Part shown: positions 50,241-62,698 of the stretch, one piece after another | How the letters are laid out: each line of letters begins with the position of its first letter | How positions within the stretch are numbered: position 1 is the first letter of the stretch | DNA from: Cornus controversa | Taxonomy: Eukaryota > Streptophyta > Magnoliopsida > Cornales > Cornaceae | NCBI GenBank assembly: GCA_026545225.1 | Contig: CM048852.1 | Coordinates: 55,435,146-55,499,145, forward strand | Direction of reading: 5' to 3' | Length of the DNA: 64,000 nucleotides | Notes under the pieces: generated by a model | What the model saw: only the letters and a program-made list of their open reading frames with translations | Database searches by the model: none | Told to the model about the DNA's origin: nothing | Program-made: the position numbers and the translations under genes

Positions 50241-51626
50241 TTAATGATAAGAAAGCATGGTGTACATGGTCTGCAACAAGGTGAGGATAAAAAGGATAAA
50301 GGCAGCAATGACTGATAAGCCTGTCCATGGACTACCAAAATAATCACGTCTTAGTTTTGTTAGACATTTTGGCCAGAATTGCTCACAATAATCACTCACC
50401 TGCTTGCATGGCTTAGTGAAATAGAAATCACCTACATAAACATTCTTGCAAATATTGTTGTAGAGATGTGCCACCTCTTCACTAGAACCCAAATAATTCC
50501 CAATCACTCCGGCTTTTACCAGCAGATCAACATCCTCTGCGGAGTTGATGAGTTTATCCATGAGGAAAGCATGAGATGTGAAATAACGAAAAGTAATCAC
50601 ACGAGAAAATTGCTCGAAAGCAATGAGATTTCTCAAGAATGGCTCGGTGGAGTAAGTAATGCGGAAAGGTGGGATTTCAAAACAATCTCTTCTACACAGC
50701 CTGAAACAAGAACGATGTTCAGTAGTACTAAACTTCACGTCGAGTAGATTCACCTTGTTACCTGCCTGCAACTTGACTCCTGCCAAGTCAAGTTGGGTTG
50801 CGGAATATTTGAATCCGGGCTCTTCTGTGACCTCCAATGAAATACCTGCCTCATAAGGCAGGTAGCAATCGTGTAAAAGATGGAGTATATGAAAGGTAAA
50901 TGTGCTGCTCTTATTTTCTATACTAGCTTTTCCTAAGCCCATCATGTCTCCAAAGAATGAAAGGACACACTGGGTCAGGGAAATTTGCTCGCTATTTTCA
51001 GGAATCCAATGCACTGTTAGGCTGAACAATCTTTGAAGAACAGGAAAGGGGATTTGGTTCTCGAGTCGTAGCAAGTCATGTTGCACTGCAGACATCATGG
51101 AATGGTTGTCCAAAATGGGGTCTCCAATAAAGCCACTGACACTCCTTTTGAAATTCCTGTACATAAGTTCAATGATGAAGCAAGCATCAATGAGCATCAT
51201 TTCTGCAAACTCGATCTTTCTTGCATAAGAATTGTCATTTCCCAATTCCACACATGACCCTGAATAAGATGACCTAGCAAAGCATTCCATCTCTAACATA
51301 GCGGTGACACAATCATCTCGTGTGCGCTCAAAGTTGGGTGTTCGATGAAATAGGAAATGCATGTAGCTCAATTTGTCTGCCTCCATTGCTTGAAGATTTT
51401 CCTTTCCTCTGTGGAGAGGTCCAATGGATACGAGGGTAGGGGTATAGGCGCCTTCATTGAGCTCACGAGTCTCATCAGGAACCCTGAAAATAAGTGAGGC
51501 CCAGGTATGCCAGTAGTTCTTCAGGGCCTCAATCTTGTGTGTGTTGACAACTATCTTTAACTCTAGGGACTTCAATAATTCAGACTTTGCATCTTCAATT
51601 GGGGCACCAGTTTCTTCATTAGCCAT
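50241..51626 (-). CDS. DUF247 (UPF0481) protein, intact copy A
   Basis: An uninterrupted single-exon frame of 461 residues, usual for the family (about 420-550), ends in TAA. The start is the ATG at 51626 (MANEETGAP); two codons upstream the frame reads TTG-ATA, which is not a likely start. Typical DUF247 blocks follow in order: a short N-terminal region, GAYTPTLVSIGPLHRG (about 59-74), LIDACFIIELMYRN (about 145-158), DLLRLENQIPF (about 184-194), LTQCVLSFFGDMMGL (about 217-231), FHILHLLHDCYLP, ATQLDLAGVKL (about 276-286), PFLRNLIAFEQ, YFTSHAFLMDKLI, and a C-terminal hydrophobic segment (about 434-457) that should anchor the protein in a membrane with a very short tail. No biochemical activity is established for the family. 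The 3' half and 3' flank are duplicated as a pseudogene near 36 kb. Confidence 0.9.
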   Translation of the reverse strand: MANEETGAPIEDAKSELLKSLELKIVVNTHKIEALKNYWHTWASLIFRVPDETRELNEGAYTPTLVSIGPLHRGKENLQAMEADKLSYMHFLFHRTPNFERTRDDCVTAMLEMECFARSSYSGSCVELGNDNSYARKIEFAEMMLIDACFIIELMYRNFKRSVSGFIGDPILDNHSMMSAVQHDLLRLENQIPFPVLQRLFSLTVHWIPENSEQISLTQCVLSFFGDMMGLGKASIENKSSTFTFHILHLLHDCYLPYEAGISLEVTEEPGFKYSATQLDLAGVKLQAGNKVNLLDVKFSTTEHRSCFRLCRRDCFEIPPFRITYSTEPFLRNLIAFEQFSRVITFRYFTSHAFLMDKLINSAEDVDLLVKAGVIGNYLGSSEEVAHLYNNICKNVYVGDFYFTKPCKQVSDYCEQFWPKCLTKLRRDYFGSPWTGLSVIAAFILFILTLLQTMYTMLSYH

Positions 51627-53129
51627 TATCAAATGCTTTCTTCAACTCTAATTGCTGAAATTGAAGAATAATGGCTTGATTAAAGAAGAGAAATGCACAA
51701 TATTTTGCAGGGAGTAAAACAAAATTTGAAGAAGAGTAAAAAAAAGGAATTAGACAGAACTTTAGACAGTAGAAATTTTACGGGGCTTTTTTAAAATATT
51801 ACATGCATAAATGTAAAAATAAAAAAAATTCATAAAATACTGTTTGAGTAAATGTTCAAAAACTTATGTTTCTTGGGAAGTATTTGTTCTTAGGTATAAA
51901 AACAGAACACAAAAAAATAGTAATGTTTTAATTATGGTGAAGGCCAACATGACACTTGTGGGAGCTTGACGATGTATGTAACCTAACTGTGTTGATTTCA
52001 TAATAAAGTCTAATTTTTGCTAAGTAAAAGAAATTATAGTTAAGGCCATGCGACATTTAAGAACAAAAGCTCCAGTTTGTTCAGACAAGGCTTCTTTTCC
52101 TTTTTTTCTGGCAAAGTAGAATGATATATTTTACTAAAATCATCAAAATCCATAATATTTTTTCAATTTTCAATTTTTCACTTCGCATATTTTTTCCCAC
52201 CTAAATGAAATACTAATTGGGAGATAGTATTTTTTTTAAGGGTAATTGGGAGATTGTATTGATAACGATCAAACAACTCTGTAAATTAAATAAGCAATAA
52301 TATTTATTGTGATAGAAACGCATAGCTACGTCTAGCGCTAGAAAGTAATTAAGTAGTTGAGTATCATGTGAAGCATTTCTCACTTTAAATGAGCAACTTT
52401 TATTGTGATAGAAAGGCATAAAATCATCTTCACCGGTTATGTAACACGAGATTCTTTAAGGAATGTGATCCTCCTTTGCAGTAATGTGATCCTCTGGTTG
52501 TAAAGATAAAAAAAATCCAAATCAAACTCACACATTGGACAAAATTGATTAAGAGATTAAGTTACAATTTAACAACAACGCACGTGAATACAAAACACAA
52601 TTATGACATAGTGATAAAAATTAATTAACTAATTGAGCTATCATGTCAAGCATTTCTGATTATGGTGAAGGCCAACATGAAGAATGTCTGAGAAGTGTCG
52701 GAAAAAAAAATGTCAAATTATGATACAAATACAACACCCTTAATAAAATGTCCGATACTTATGATAATACAGTAGACGAGATCAACTCAACTATTAGTCA
52801 AGCAATTGTCTCCACACTACAGGTGCTACTTTTGTGTTAGGTAAGAGGGGTTCTCTTCGAAAACATAGGTCAAGGGTTATGCCAATGGTTCTTTAATTTT
52901 GAAATCGAAACCGTCAAATTCGGTTCGATTCTTTACAGTTCTAGTTTTATATTTTATATTTGAAATATAATATGAAATTCAAAAAATATGCATTCTCATA
53001 ATATTTGGTTGACATTTTATGTGATATTGTTGCATGATTACATGAAATCACACTTATTCCAAGTGTCATTCTTATATGTTAACATTGTATAGGAGCTCTT
53101 ATTATTATATGTCAAAAACTTAGAGAATA

Positions 53130-53164
<35 letters not shown>

Positions 53165-56100
53165 TCTTCATGGTTCCGATTTTTGGACTAATAACCGAAT
53201 TGTAATGAATTTGAAACTGAAATTAGAATAGTAGTAAATATATATTATATATGTATATATTAATGGGGCCTCGTTTTGCCAAAATGCATCAGATTACATA
53301 AGTTTGATTGTTGGGCCGTAATTTGGCACGGAGCATGAGAATTAGTGGTCATACAATGCTATATTTTATTTTATATTATCTTCGAATATTTACAAGCACA
53401 CATCTAAAGTACCATATTATCATTTTTATTGAGATAAAATTGTGTATAAGATTATAAAACAGCTACAAGACAACAAGTTGTGACATAACACTTTTTGGGA
53501 TCCATTTCCTCAATCTTTCTTTCTGAGATAATTTTGATTAATGGGCCACGTTTGGGTGGGATGTATGAGCATGAGAGTCTAAAGACTCAAACTTAAAAAT
53601 TGTCCTTCTATTGGACCAATTAGGGTGCAATATGTGTCAAGTAGAGTCCAAGCTTAGAAATTAGAACCCTAGGCGCAAGCCCAGCCCACATCATTTTGAC
53701 GGGCTGAACAATAGCATGATTTGATGGGCCAGGCTAGGGTTGGTTTTGCAGCGTCATGCTTTCGATGAAGACTTTTGCCTGACTTGTATCATCATCGTTA
53801 CCGTTATTTGATTGTTTAGATGTTTAGCTGTCTTCAATTGTTTACATGTCTGTGACTGTGACAATGCATTATGGTTTAAAAGTAGGGCATTTTTTAATTT
53901 TTTCAAAATATTTTATGTTTTATTGAGAAGAAGAAGAAGAAGTTTTTGTAATCCAACTAAGCCTAAACCAATCAATCGAAAATTAACCTGAGCTTAAAAT
54001 AAGATTGTGCTAGAGTGTTTTAGACACTATTTTTCTATAAACCCATTGCAGAAAATTTGGGCAAAGAAACCACGAGGCGGAGAAGGCAAGATAAAGTGGT
54101 AGATGCCATGGTTAATTTCCAGCCTTGTGTTTCATTCTTCTCCACCTAAATGTTGAGATAAAGTGATGCTCATTTCAATCATGGTAATGCAAGCCATCGT
54201 CATTATCAAATATCACAGTTACACCACTTCATTGACGACCCTACTTGAGTTTCCAACTCTCTCTTATGTCAATGAACATGTATGCATACTTCATTTACTT
54301 TATCCCTTGTTTTTCAGTCATTTGCCAATTTGCCTCATTCATGTATTGGATGACTCTTTTCTGTCACTTGAAAGTGTCACAAAACCCTCCCTAACTAATA
54401 AATAATTTGACCTAAAACTCCTCTCACTATTCAATTATTGCAAAAATTCCCCTGGCATTTGAAAATTACCAAAACCACCCGGACTTGTTGAAATAAAGTC
54501 CATGGAGATTTTATGGACTCTGTCCTAATAAAATATTTTATAGAATTGAAATTTACAAAGAACTTTAATTAATATCCATCGACGAAACAATGTTAGAATT
54601 ATTTTTCAATAATAAGATTAAAATTAATACAAATGGCAAATCGTAAAAAAACTCATCTCGTCCATCTCTGATTAGCAAAAAAAAATCCTCTTGCGTATTT
54701 TTTTGGAATCAAACCTCCCTCAACTAATAAAAATCTCGTGAGAAGGTTATTATGACAAAAATGCCCCCTTCACTAGCAAAAAATAGAAGAAAATATAGAA
54801 AAAATAATTACCAAACTTTTTAAATAAATATATGGACTTATAATTTACATTTATCATAAAAAAATATATGGACTTGCAATTTATAAATTAATAATTACTT
54901 ATGCTAAATGCTTGGATGTGATTGGTGAATAAGTTATATATTATTATGCAACGAAATATAATAAACAATATAAATTTAACTCAAGCTACTCACCTCCAGA
55001 TTTTCTACAAGTCATTTATAATTTTTGGGACTAATGTAACCCACCCACCACCATAAAAAAATTGTGTGAAGCATAAGAATATAAATTAGTTTGGTTTGGT
55101 TCGTTAGAAAAAAAAAAAACTTAGTTTGGTTGAACCATATTGATAAGTGTACAAAGTTTGTTATTTTATATTCTAAAATAAGTCTTTAATTACTCTTTTT
55201 ATTTTATTTAATTGCTCTTATCTTTGCATTTTTTATTTTATAGGGGTTGATTTTCAAATGAGAAGAAAAACAACAAAGGCAGAAAATGATATATATAGCC
55301 AAAGATGAACATAAGAATTGTTAGAGAGATGGTATTATACACAAAATACTCCAAAAGAAGGGTCTTAAGTTTAAAACTTTAGAAAATAATTATTTACATA
55401 GCCACGTCAGCAATCCAGAATTCAAATTGAAGATATAGAGATCAAATCTTAGATATTCAAATTTTGTATTTTGAATTTTTCTTTTTAAAATTTTGTATTT
55501 TATTTTTTTTTAAATTCTTTTTTCCACCTAAACCATTCCCTTATAACTCTATAAATAAGGGATCTTAGGGGTTGGTGAAGGAGCTAGAAATTTAAGAAAA
55601 AAATAAAGTATAGTAGAAAATATTTTCTGGTATTCGTTTTTTTTTTTTTTTTTTTTGTAAACACTCCTCTCAAGGGAGTGATAAAGTTACTATGATAAAA
55701 AATAAGTAAGTTATTTTACATTATTGTATAATTTTTCTTTCCAAAAAGGATTCTTTTATTCTTCTATTCTGAGTTTTTATTTTCAAAAGAAAATTAGAGG
55801 GAGGATTCTTCGTGTTTACCAAATAATAGTAATTCGAATAATGCCTACCTCTATTTATCTAGTAAATGTACAACATATTAAGCAAAAAAATGCTTTCTCA
55901 TATATAATCAAGTTTGCTTTTTATACCATATTTTTCTTCATCTTCTCAAGTTGTAATTGGATTGGTGAAGTATATTGTTTATTGGAGAAAAATAATATAA
56001 GAATAATAGAAGATTTATTTATCTGGATCCGTGGTGGTGGATTCCCTTCCCTTGAGATTTATTTTATTAGTGTTAGTTTTATTTATTCTATTATAATTCT

Positions 56101-56589
56101 AAAATAAAAAAATATTTTAAAATATTCATTTTTATCCCATAAATTAGTGTGTGAATTCGAGCTCATTCGAAATCTCACTTGAGAATGGTTCGACCCTGTT
56201 TATGACTATAAATTATTTTTAGTGAAGTATTTGCAGATTTATTATTCTTATACGAAGTATAAAGAAACAACAAATATCCACAATCATCTGAATCTACATT
56301 CGTCGCATATATTATTTTTAGAAGAGTAAAGTGCAAACAAATCTCGAAAAATTTGCAAATATCATACTATTGTTCGCAAAATCCCTTATATTTTTAAATT
56401 TGTACAAATAAGGACAAATCTTCAATTTGGAATAAATTAATCAATAAACTTACTAAAGTGCCCTTACTTTATAAAAATGTTAAATGATTATTCAAAAAGA
56501 GTGCTTTTAGTTTTGAAAAAATTCTGACAATTACAACTTTAAGAAAATGACAATCACAATTTATATTGCCACAATGGCCAGTTCGTGGC
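51627..56589. other. 5' flank of DUF247 copy A and gene-free DNA
   Basis: No coding sequence recognised. A (TA)n tract lies at 53132-53162. The 127-codon AT-rich frame at 55724-56107 has no family likeness and skewed codons, so it is not called. Confidence 0.5.
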
Positions 56590-57332
56590 TTTTTGCCAAA
56601 TGGGGGATAGACTCAATATGACCACTTTCTAAAGCAGCCAACAACAAATTATGGAGCAATATTATCTGTCATTTTGGTTTTGCCAGAATCTATTATTATG
56701 GATAATGTCAAAATTTTTAATAATCAATCAAAACATAGGTTCTTCAAAGAATATGGGATCAACCAGAAGTTTTATCAAGATCGTACCTATAAGGGAATAG
56801 CCAAGTAGAGATAACAAACAAGACCATCTTTGGATGTATCCGAAAGAAGTTGGAAGCTCGAAAAGGAAAATGGTTGGAGGAATTGCCCAAAGTACTCTGG
56901 GCGTCCTGAAGAACCCCAGACAACCAACTAGAGAAAGTATGTTCTATCTGGCCTACAGATCTGAGGTAGTGATACCAACTGAACTCTCTACTTCAACGAT
57001 TAGGCCAGAAGTGTTAAAGAGGGGGGCATAACAATCAACAACTAGAATAGAGCCTAAACTTGTTATAGAAAAAAAGAGAAATGACTCAAGTTGGTTTCGT
57101 ATCAGTGAACGAACGAAAACAGCTAAAACAAGAAAGTAAAGCACCGAGTGTTTAGAGTTAGAGATTGGGTATTAAGAAAAGTCACTGACAATACAAAAGA
57201 GCTCAATGCTGAAAATTTTGGAGCAAATTGGAAAGGACTGTATGAAATCACTAGAGTAATTGAAAAGGGGGCATACAGGCTCTGCAAAGTCATCAACAAT
57301 ATGTCAATTCATAAGTCTCAAAACACACACTG
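56590..57332 (+). mobile_element. Decayed Ty3/gypsy integrase C-terminal region
   Basis: Across frames, the plus strand reads PESIIMDNVKIF..FFKEYGI (core remnant), QVEITNKTIFGCIRKKLEARK, WLEELPKVLWAS, FYLAYRSEVVIPTELST and the tail domain FRVRDWVLRKVTDNTKE..WKGLYEITRVIEKGAYRL. These match the integrase end of plant gypsy polyproteins (VEVTNRT.., SLAYGTEAVIPVE.., GPYRV..). Stops and frameshifts are frequent. Upstream pol and both LTRs are not recognised. Confidence 0.8.
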
Positions 57333-59552
57333 AGTGCAAAAGAAATTAGTAAATTAGGATTGAAAACAATGAATACAAGGATCAAGTTTTGAGTTGTGCA
57401 CATGAACTCGAATGCTTGAGGGTGGTACCTAAGAATTGAGTTTAGTTGGTTGCTTAGAACAAGCTTTTTGCAATTCATTATGGAAATGGAATATGGATTA
57501 TGTAGTTGTACTCAATTGTTGGAATGTAATTAATGCTTAAAGATGATGAAATATAATTATTTCAGCACTTGGTTAATACTTAATTCGGGATAATAAGTGT
57601 TTTGAGTTGTTTGATTATGGAGCGCAAATTTCATGAATTTTGAATTAATTGAATATTGATTTCATGCATGTTTTGATTATATAGTGTGAAGCTTCTGAAA
57701 GTAATTGAGCTGTCAGACTTGGTTAGGATAGAAAAGAAAAGATAACAACAACTTTAATTTATATTTATGTTTGGATAAATTAAAAAGAAAGAAAAATTTT
57801 TGTAGTATTTTTGTTTAGAAAAAGAAAAATAAGAGAAAAGAAAATAAATTATTTTAATCAATTTATTATCATCCATTTTGTTAAGATAGAATTCAAATGT
57901 CCTTTCAATTTTTTTTTTCTCTTAAATGTTAAAATTATTTTCGATATTATGGAAGTTTTACTCATCGGTTATCATTTATCTCCAAACTTATACTTTTGGA
58001 AGGATTACAAAGGAGCAATTTGGAGGGTTAAGTTATCAAATTCCTCTAAATCTTTGCTTATCCTTTTTTTTCTCTCATTTGTAGTAAACTAAACATGAAA
58101 ATCATTATTACTCTGTTTCTTTTCTTTTCTTTTATTTTTTCTAATTTCATCGATTCAAACGAGGCTTGGAGATGCTTCAAAAATGTTTTAAGGACTTTGA
58201 ACAACTCTATTGAGCCCCTGTTTGGATTGACTTTTGAAAAATGGGAGAGTGTTTCGATTGGTAAGGTGAAAGAGTTTTGGAGTACAAAAAGAACGTTTAA
58301 AGGAGCTGGTGGGTACAAGTTTTTTCATTTAAATTTTGCTTCTCATTTTCTACTGCATAAAAGACGGAGCAAAAGTTCTGTCAAAGAACACCTAAGAGTC
58401 ACTAATAAACTAATAATTCTTGAAATCCGCCGCATAATTTTATTTCTTTACTATCACTAGGCTTATCCGAGGCCAATGAAGTCGGTGGAATACCATTGAT
58501 AAAAAATTCAATTTGAGGCTGGTTAAACCCAAAAATACAAGCTGTCCAGAGGTCCTATCTATACCTAATAATTGAAACAAATTAATATAGACTTACAGAC
58601 CATGAATTTATATTATATGCTCATCCATTGAATCTACCTACTGTCCAATTGTAATCAGCGACTGTAGTTGAAGTGGATGTTCCTGTCTTTAAGTGTCCAG
58701 CATCTTTGAATGTAGACCAGTGTTTAAGAAAAGTGCAACATCGATCCATTCAATAATTATAAAATTTATCCTACTTGCAGAACTAAGTACGAATGGGAGA
58801 GATGCAATGTGCGAGAGTGTTTCTTCAATATAAATTGATTTAAGTAATTCTTTATTTGTATAGAGGGGTAGGCGAATAGATCTACATACTGTTTAATGAC
58901 TGATCCTCAAACTTCCGGTACCAGATCTTCAACGGCAAAGCCATCACCTTCTTTTGTCCCTGCAATGTTGTGCCTCATCGTGTCACCATCGCTGATCTCT
59001 GTAACCTCTTCTCTAGCCATAGTTTTAGCCGTCGATTGGTCTGGTCATGGCATTGGCTATGTTAGGGCTTGGGAAGAGCATGAAGGGAAGAGAGATGCGT
59101 GTGACAGAGGAGTTGGAAAGTTAAGTTTTGAAAATTACGTAAATGTGCAGATTTTTATGAGGTGACAGAGTTTAGTGAAGATATTTTTATACAATAAATA
59201 AAATGTGAAAAGAATTGCTAACCTCCAATTCTTAGTTGGGTGAGAAAAAAAATTTTATTCATACTTTGATTATTGATCACTAGATTAAATCTAACTGTCA
59301 TTAAGCAAATTCACTTATCTGCTTTATTAAAACTAAAAAATTACTATGTTTTAAATTTTAGAATATTAATATTACACCAATTTTTTTTCTAATGTAAAAA
59401 AAAAAAAATTGTAATTCCTTTTCTAATGTAAAAAAAAATATTTAATATACTAAAACAAGTAAGTGGATTTGTTTAGTAGCTGTTAGATTTAATCTAACGG
59501 TCACTAATCAAAGTGTGGATAAAATATTTTGCTCACCACAAGAGATTAGTAC

Positions 59553-59583
<31 letters not shown>

Positions 59584-59989
59584 ATTAAAATTCACTTATT
59601 TTAAGATTTGGCATAATTAAGCGGAGGAGCTTCTTTATAGTTTTATCTTTCACACCACCTGATCTCGTCTTAGTGGAATCCTTTAGTTTCTTTTAGAAAA
59701 TTTTGTTAACCTACTATTTGACCCTCTCCTTAAATTTGAAATAACTTACCATTATCTAAATATAAATGATACTCAAATTGATCTGATTTATTGTACTTAG
59801 TAGTTTTTATAATTATGTTTCATCTATATTTTTTTTCTTAATTTTTAGAGATAGTGTGATTTTGAACTTATTTTTAGATTTCATTATGCTTTTTTTTAAA
59901 TTATAAATAAGAATAACATTTCACTATTCATTTTTTCCTAAACTTGGTGATTCAAAGTTGTTGCTTAACAGCCTTTGAAAAAAAAAAAA

Positions 59990-60025
<36 letters not shown>

Positions 60026-60290
60026 AGAAGGGACTGTACTGTAGTTGTGAAGCTTCGTAATCAAAATGAACATACAGATTACAGACACACTAAAAACGAG
60101 AAGTAAGATGCTGTAATAATTAACGCGAATAAGAAAGCATAACAATAATCACATTACATTACTGGTGACCCATTATTACAAGTACTAATATGTTCCAAGT
60201 AGACGCAATATTTATTCCATGTTGATTACTGATGGTGATCTACCGAGATGGACGAAGGAGAAAGATGATTCTGGCAGGGTAGTAGTGGAT
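57333..60290. other. Gene-free interval downstream of DUF247 copy B
   Basis: 57700-58240 has TTTGGATAAATTAAAAAGAA and CCCCTGTTTGGATTGAC motifs like the Tourist element at 16.9 kb, but paired ends could not be set. Nothing coding was accepted. Confidence 0.45.
59988..60023. repeat. (TAA)n microsatellite
   Basis: About eleven TAA units about 0.3 kb downstream of the copy B stop. A comparable (TAA)n is at 10911-10943. Confidence 0.95.
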
Positions 60291-61748
60291 CTAGGCTTTA
60301 CGAGGTCGATGATAAGAAATCATAGCGTAGAGGGTCTGCAAAAACGTAAGGACAAAAAGCACAGTAGCAGCGAATATTGTTAACCTTATCCATAGATTAC
60401 CTGCACAGTTACGTTTCACTGTTTCAATTTCTGCTCGCTGTGGGGTGCAGAAAAGCTCCATGGTATTAAATAGCTTATTGTAATAAAAATGATGTGGAAC
60501 AGCATTCTTGGAAATACTGTTGAAGATTTGCACAACCAATTCAGTTGAACTCAAATGGTTATGTATGATTCCTGCTTCTTCAAGCAATTTAACGTCCTCC
60601 ACAGAATCTATGAGGATATCCATCAGGAAAGCGTGGGACGTGAAATAACTCCCAATCCAAGGGCAATAATGCTCGAAAGCCATGAGGTTTCTCAGGAATG
60701 ACTCAGTGATATTAGAAACGGTGAAACGCGGGATTTCAAGCCTACCACTTCTCCAATCCATAACAAAAGGAGTCCTAAATGTCAAATAGAACAGGTTCCC
60801 TATTTCACGTTTCCTGAGCTTCACTCCTGCAATCTCGAGTTGTGTTGCTGTGGGTTTGTAGCTGCAGGGATGCTCTTGGTCACGTGGAATAAATCCTCCT
60901 AATTCTTCCTCATATCGTTCAGCAGGTTTGTAGCAATTGTGTAGGAGATGGAGTATATGAAGAGGAGGTTCGCGACCTTTTTTTGAGATGTCACCATCTT
61001 TTAAGCCCATTATATCACCAAAGAAGGAAAGGACACATTGAGTAAGGGTGAGCTCGAGGGTGGATCGACGACGTTGGCTTCTATTTGCTGCTGCTGGGGT
61101 AGGCAAAGGACGTTCCACATGATGATGATGATTATGAAAACGTTCCACCGTAAGCGTAAACAATTCTTCAAGAGCAGAGAAGGGAATCTGGTTCTCGAGT
61201 AACAGCAAGTCGCGTCGGATGGCAGACAACTTCAAAGAATCCCCCAAGATGGGGTCATCTGCCACTTCCCCTGTGGAATGCCTATATAGAAGTTCGATAA
61301 TGAAACAACTATCAATAGCCACTGCAGGAACGACATCTTCATCCGGCCCCACTTCTGGGTAGCATCTCTTCAAAGTGTTTTCCATCCTACGCAGAGCTGC
61401 CGTACATTCTTCTTTTGTTTGCTCGGAATTTCCTGTTCGTTCAAATAGTTTAGACATATATGTGAGTTTTTCCTTCTCCATTTCTGTCAGCTTATTTGAC
61501 TTCTCTCTGTGAAGAGGCCCGATTGATACGTCACTAGGAGTATAAGCTCTTTCATTTTCTTCACGAAGGACACCGGGGACACTTTTTATGACTGGGTTCC
61601 GTGGCCAGGCATACCCGACCACTCTCAATGAGTTGCTCCTTTCTATCCAATCACTGAGAGTATGGGATCGGTATCCACCAATGATTGAGAGAGACTCCTG
61701 CATCAATTCCCACATTATTTCGGTAGTAGCACTAACTAAGATTTCCAT
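60291..61748 (-). CDS. DUF247 (UPF0481) protein, intact copy B
   Basis: A single-exon frame of 485 residues runs from ATG 61748 to a stop ending at 60291. DUF247 blocks are all present: NPVIKSVPGVLREENERAYT (about 51-70), DVSIGPLHREK (about 73-83), AIDSCFIIELLYRH (about 144-157), DLLLLENQIPFSALEELF (about 180-197), LTLTQCVLSFFGDIMGL (about 233-249), LHILHLLHNCYKPAE, ATQLEIAGVKLRK (about 301-313), RLEIPRFTVSNITESFLRNLMAFEHYCP, YFTSHAFLMDILIDSVEDVKLLEEAG, and a C-terminal membrane segment (about 451-476). A His-run and basic/Ser insert (HNHHHH... NRSQRRRS, about 205-229) is not in copy A. Function is unknown for the family. The promoter side (above 61748) carries (TA)n/(ACC)n microsatellites, a tandem repeat and two MITEs. 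It is the closest intact relative of the broken copy at 43-44.7 kb. Confidence 0.92.
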   Translation of the reverse strand: MEILVSATTEIMWELMQESLSIIGGYRSHTLSDWIERSNSLRVVGYAWPRNPVIKSVPGVLREENERAYTPSDVSIGPLHREKSNKLTEMEKEKLTYMSKLFERTGNSEQTKEECTAALRRMENTLKRCYPEVGPDEDVVPAVAIDSCFIIELLYRHSTGEVADDPILGDSLKLSAIRRDLLLLENQIPFSALEELFTLTVERFHNHHHHVERPLPTPAAANRSQRRRSTLELTLTQCVLSFFGDIMGLKDGDISKKGREPPLHILHLLHNCYKPAERYEEELGGFIPRDQEHPCSYKPTATQLEIAGVKLRKREIGNLFYLTFRTPFVMDWRSGRLEIPRFTVSNITESFLRNLMAFEHYCPWIGSYFTSHAFLMDILIDSVEDVKLLEEAGIIHNHLSSTELVVQIFNSISKNAVPHHFYYNKLFNTMELFCTPQRAEIETVKRNCAGNLWIRLTIFAATVLFVLTFLQTLYAMISYHRPRKA

Positions 61749-61867
61749 TTTGGCCTGTTATTAGAGCACTGACCTTTGAATTTCTATTCGAACACGATCC
61801 AGTGGGCAATCAAGTCTGGATCAACAATGAAACTCTGAGATTTTATATGTGCTTGCGGGATATCACC

Positions 61868-61893
61868 ATATATATATATATATACCACCACCA

Positions 61894-61937
<44 letters not shown>
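61868..61937. repeat. (TA)n-(ACC)n-(TA)n compound microsatellite
   Basis: TA tract, four ACC units and a second TA tract of about 19 units. It lies 120-190 bp upstream of the copy B ATG, where it may have replaced or disturbed core promoter sequence. Confidence 0.93.
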
Positions 61938-61939
<2 letters not shown>

Positions 61940-62270
61940 TGAATGTATGTTTTATGGGTGGTGACAAAAAACTAACAAAAAATATTTTAAGTTTTTCAAG
62001 ATTTAAGGGTGGTGAAATGTAAATTTAAGAGTAGTGAATGTATGTTTTAAGGGTGATGAAATATGGATTAACAGTGTTGATAAAAAAATTTCAAGTTTTT
62101 CAAGATTTAAGGGTGGTGAAATGTGAATTTAAGGGTGGTGAATGTATGTTTTAAAGGTGGTGAAATATAGATTAACATTGTTCACAAAAAACTAACAAAA
62201 AGTATTTCAAGATATAAGGGCAGTAAAATGTGAATTTAAAGGGTGATAAAATGTAGATTAAAATTAATAA
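61938..62270. repeat. Degenerate tandem repeat upstream of DUF247 copy B
   Basis: GGTGAATGTATGTTTTA-type units begin near 61938, 62033 and 62137, with shared TTTCAAGATTTAAGGGTGGTG and GGTGAAATRTRRATTAA modules. Unit length is about 95-105 bp. It lies about 190-520 bp upstream of the copy B ATG. Confidence 0.85.
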
Positions 62271-62401
62271 AAAATTGAGGCACAAATAAGACCTTGAGCC
62301 GATAGGACAGAGGGTCCTGGCTGGAGATTCCTGTAAGAAGCATTGTACATTTTCTTATCACGTCCAGTCAATTCTTTCATGTCCGATGAGCAAAAAATAT
62401 T

Positions 62402-62614
62402 GAGAAATGCTAAACGTCATGAAATTATTTCATGAATTTGTGTCATGAATGATGTGGCAGGTAACGTGCAGGATTAATATTGGTGTGATTTAGTAATAAT
62501 ATTATGGGATTATATGTATGAGGGGAATCCCACCAATACTAACTCTCCACGTTACCTGCCACGTCATTCATGATACAAATTCATGAAATAATTTCATGAC
62601 GTGTAGCATTGCTC
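62402..62614. mobile_element. MITE family 2, copy e, with perfect 9-bp TSD
   Basis: Ends GAGAAATGCTAAACGTCATG and CATGACGTGTAGCATTGCTC are flanked by AAAAATATT on both sides (62393-62401, 62615-62623). A 9-bp duplication is characteristic of Mutator-like (MULE) elements and assigns the family. The arms pair over about 65 bp. Confidence 0.9.
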
Positions 62615-62698
62615 AAAAATATTATGATTAAAAAGGACATATGTACAATTACTGATGCCAGCTATACTTAATTATGTCAGTTAATTATGATCCGTAAA

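Noticed and set aside
55724-56107. 127-codon plus-strand ORF
   Set aside because: Very AT-rich, biased to Ile/Phe/Tyr/Lys, no recognisable motif and no neighbouring gene structure; chance openness in T-rich DNA is likely.
57700-58240. Second Tourist-like element
   Set aside because: Motifs resemble the 16.9-kb element, but inverted ends and a TTA duplication could not be placed.
58896-59165. 89-codon ORF and an overlapping antisense frame (MAREEVTEISDG..)
   Set aside because: Both are short and isolated, with no recognised domain; the slightly higher GC content alone does not support a gene.
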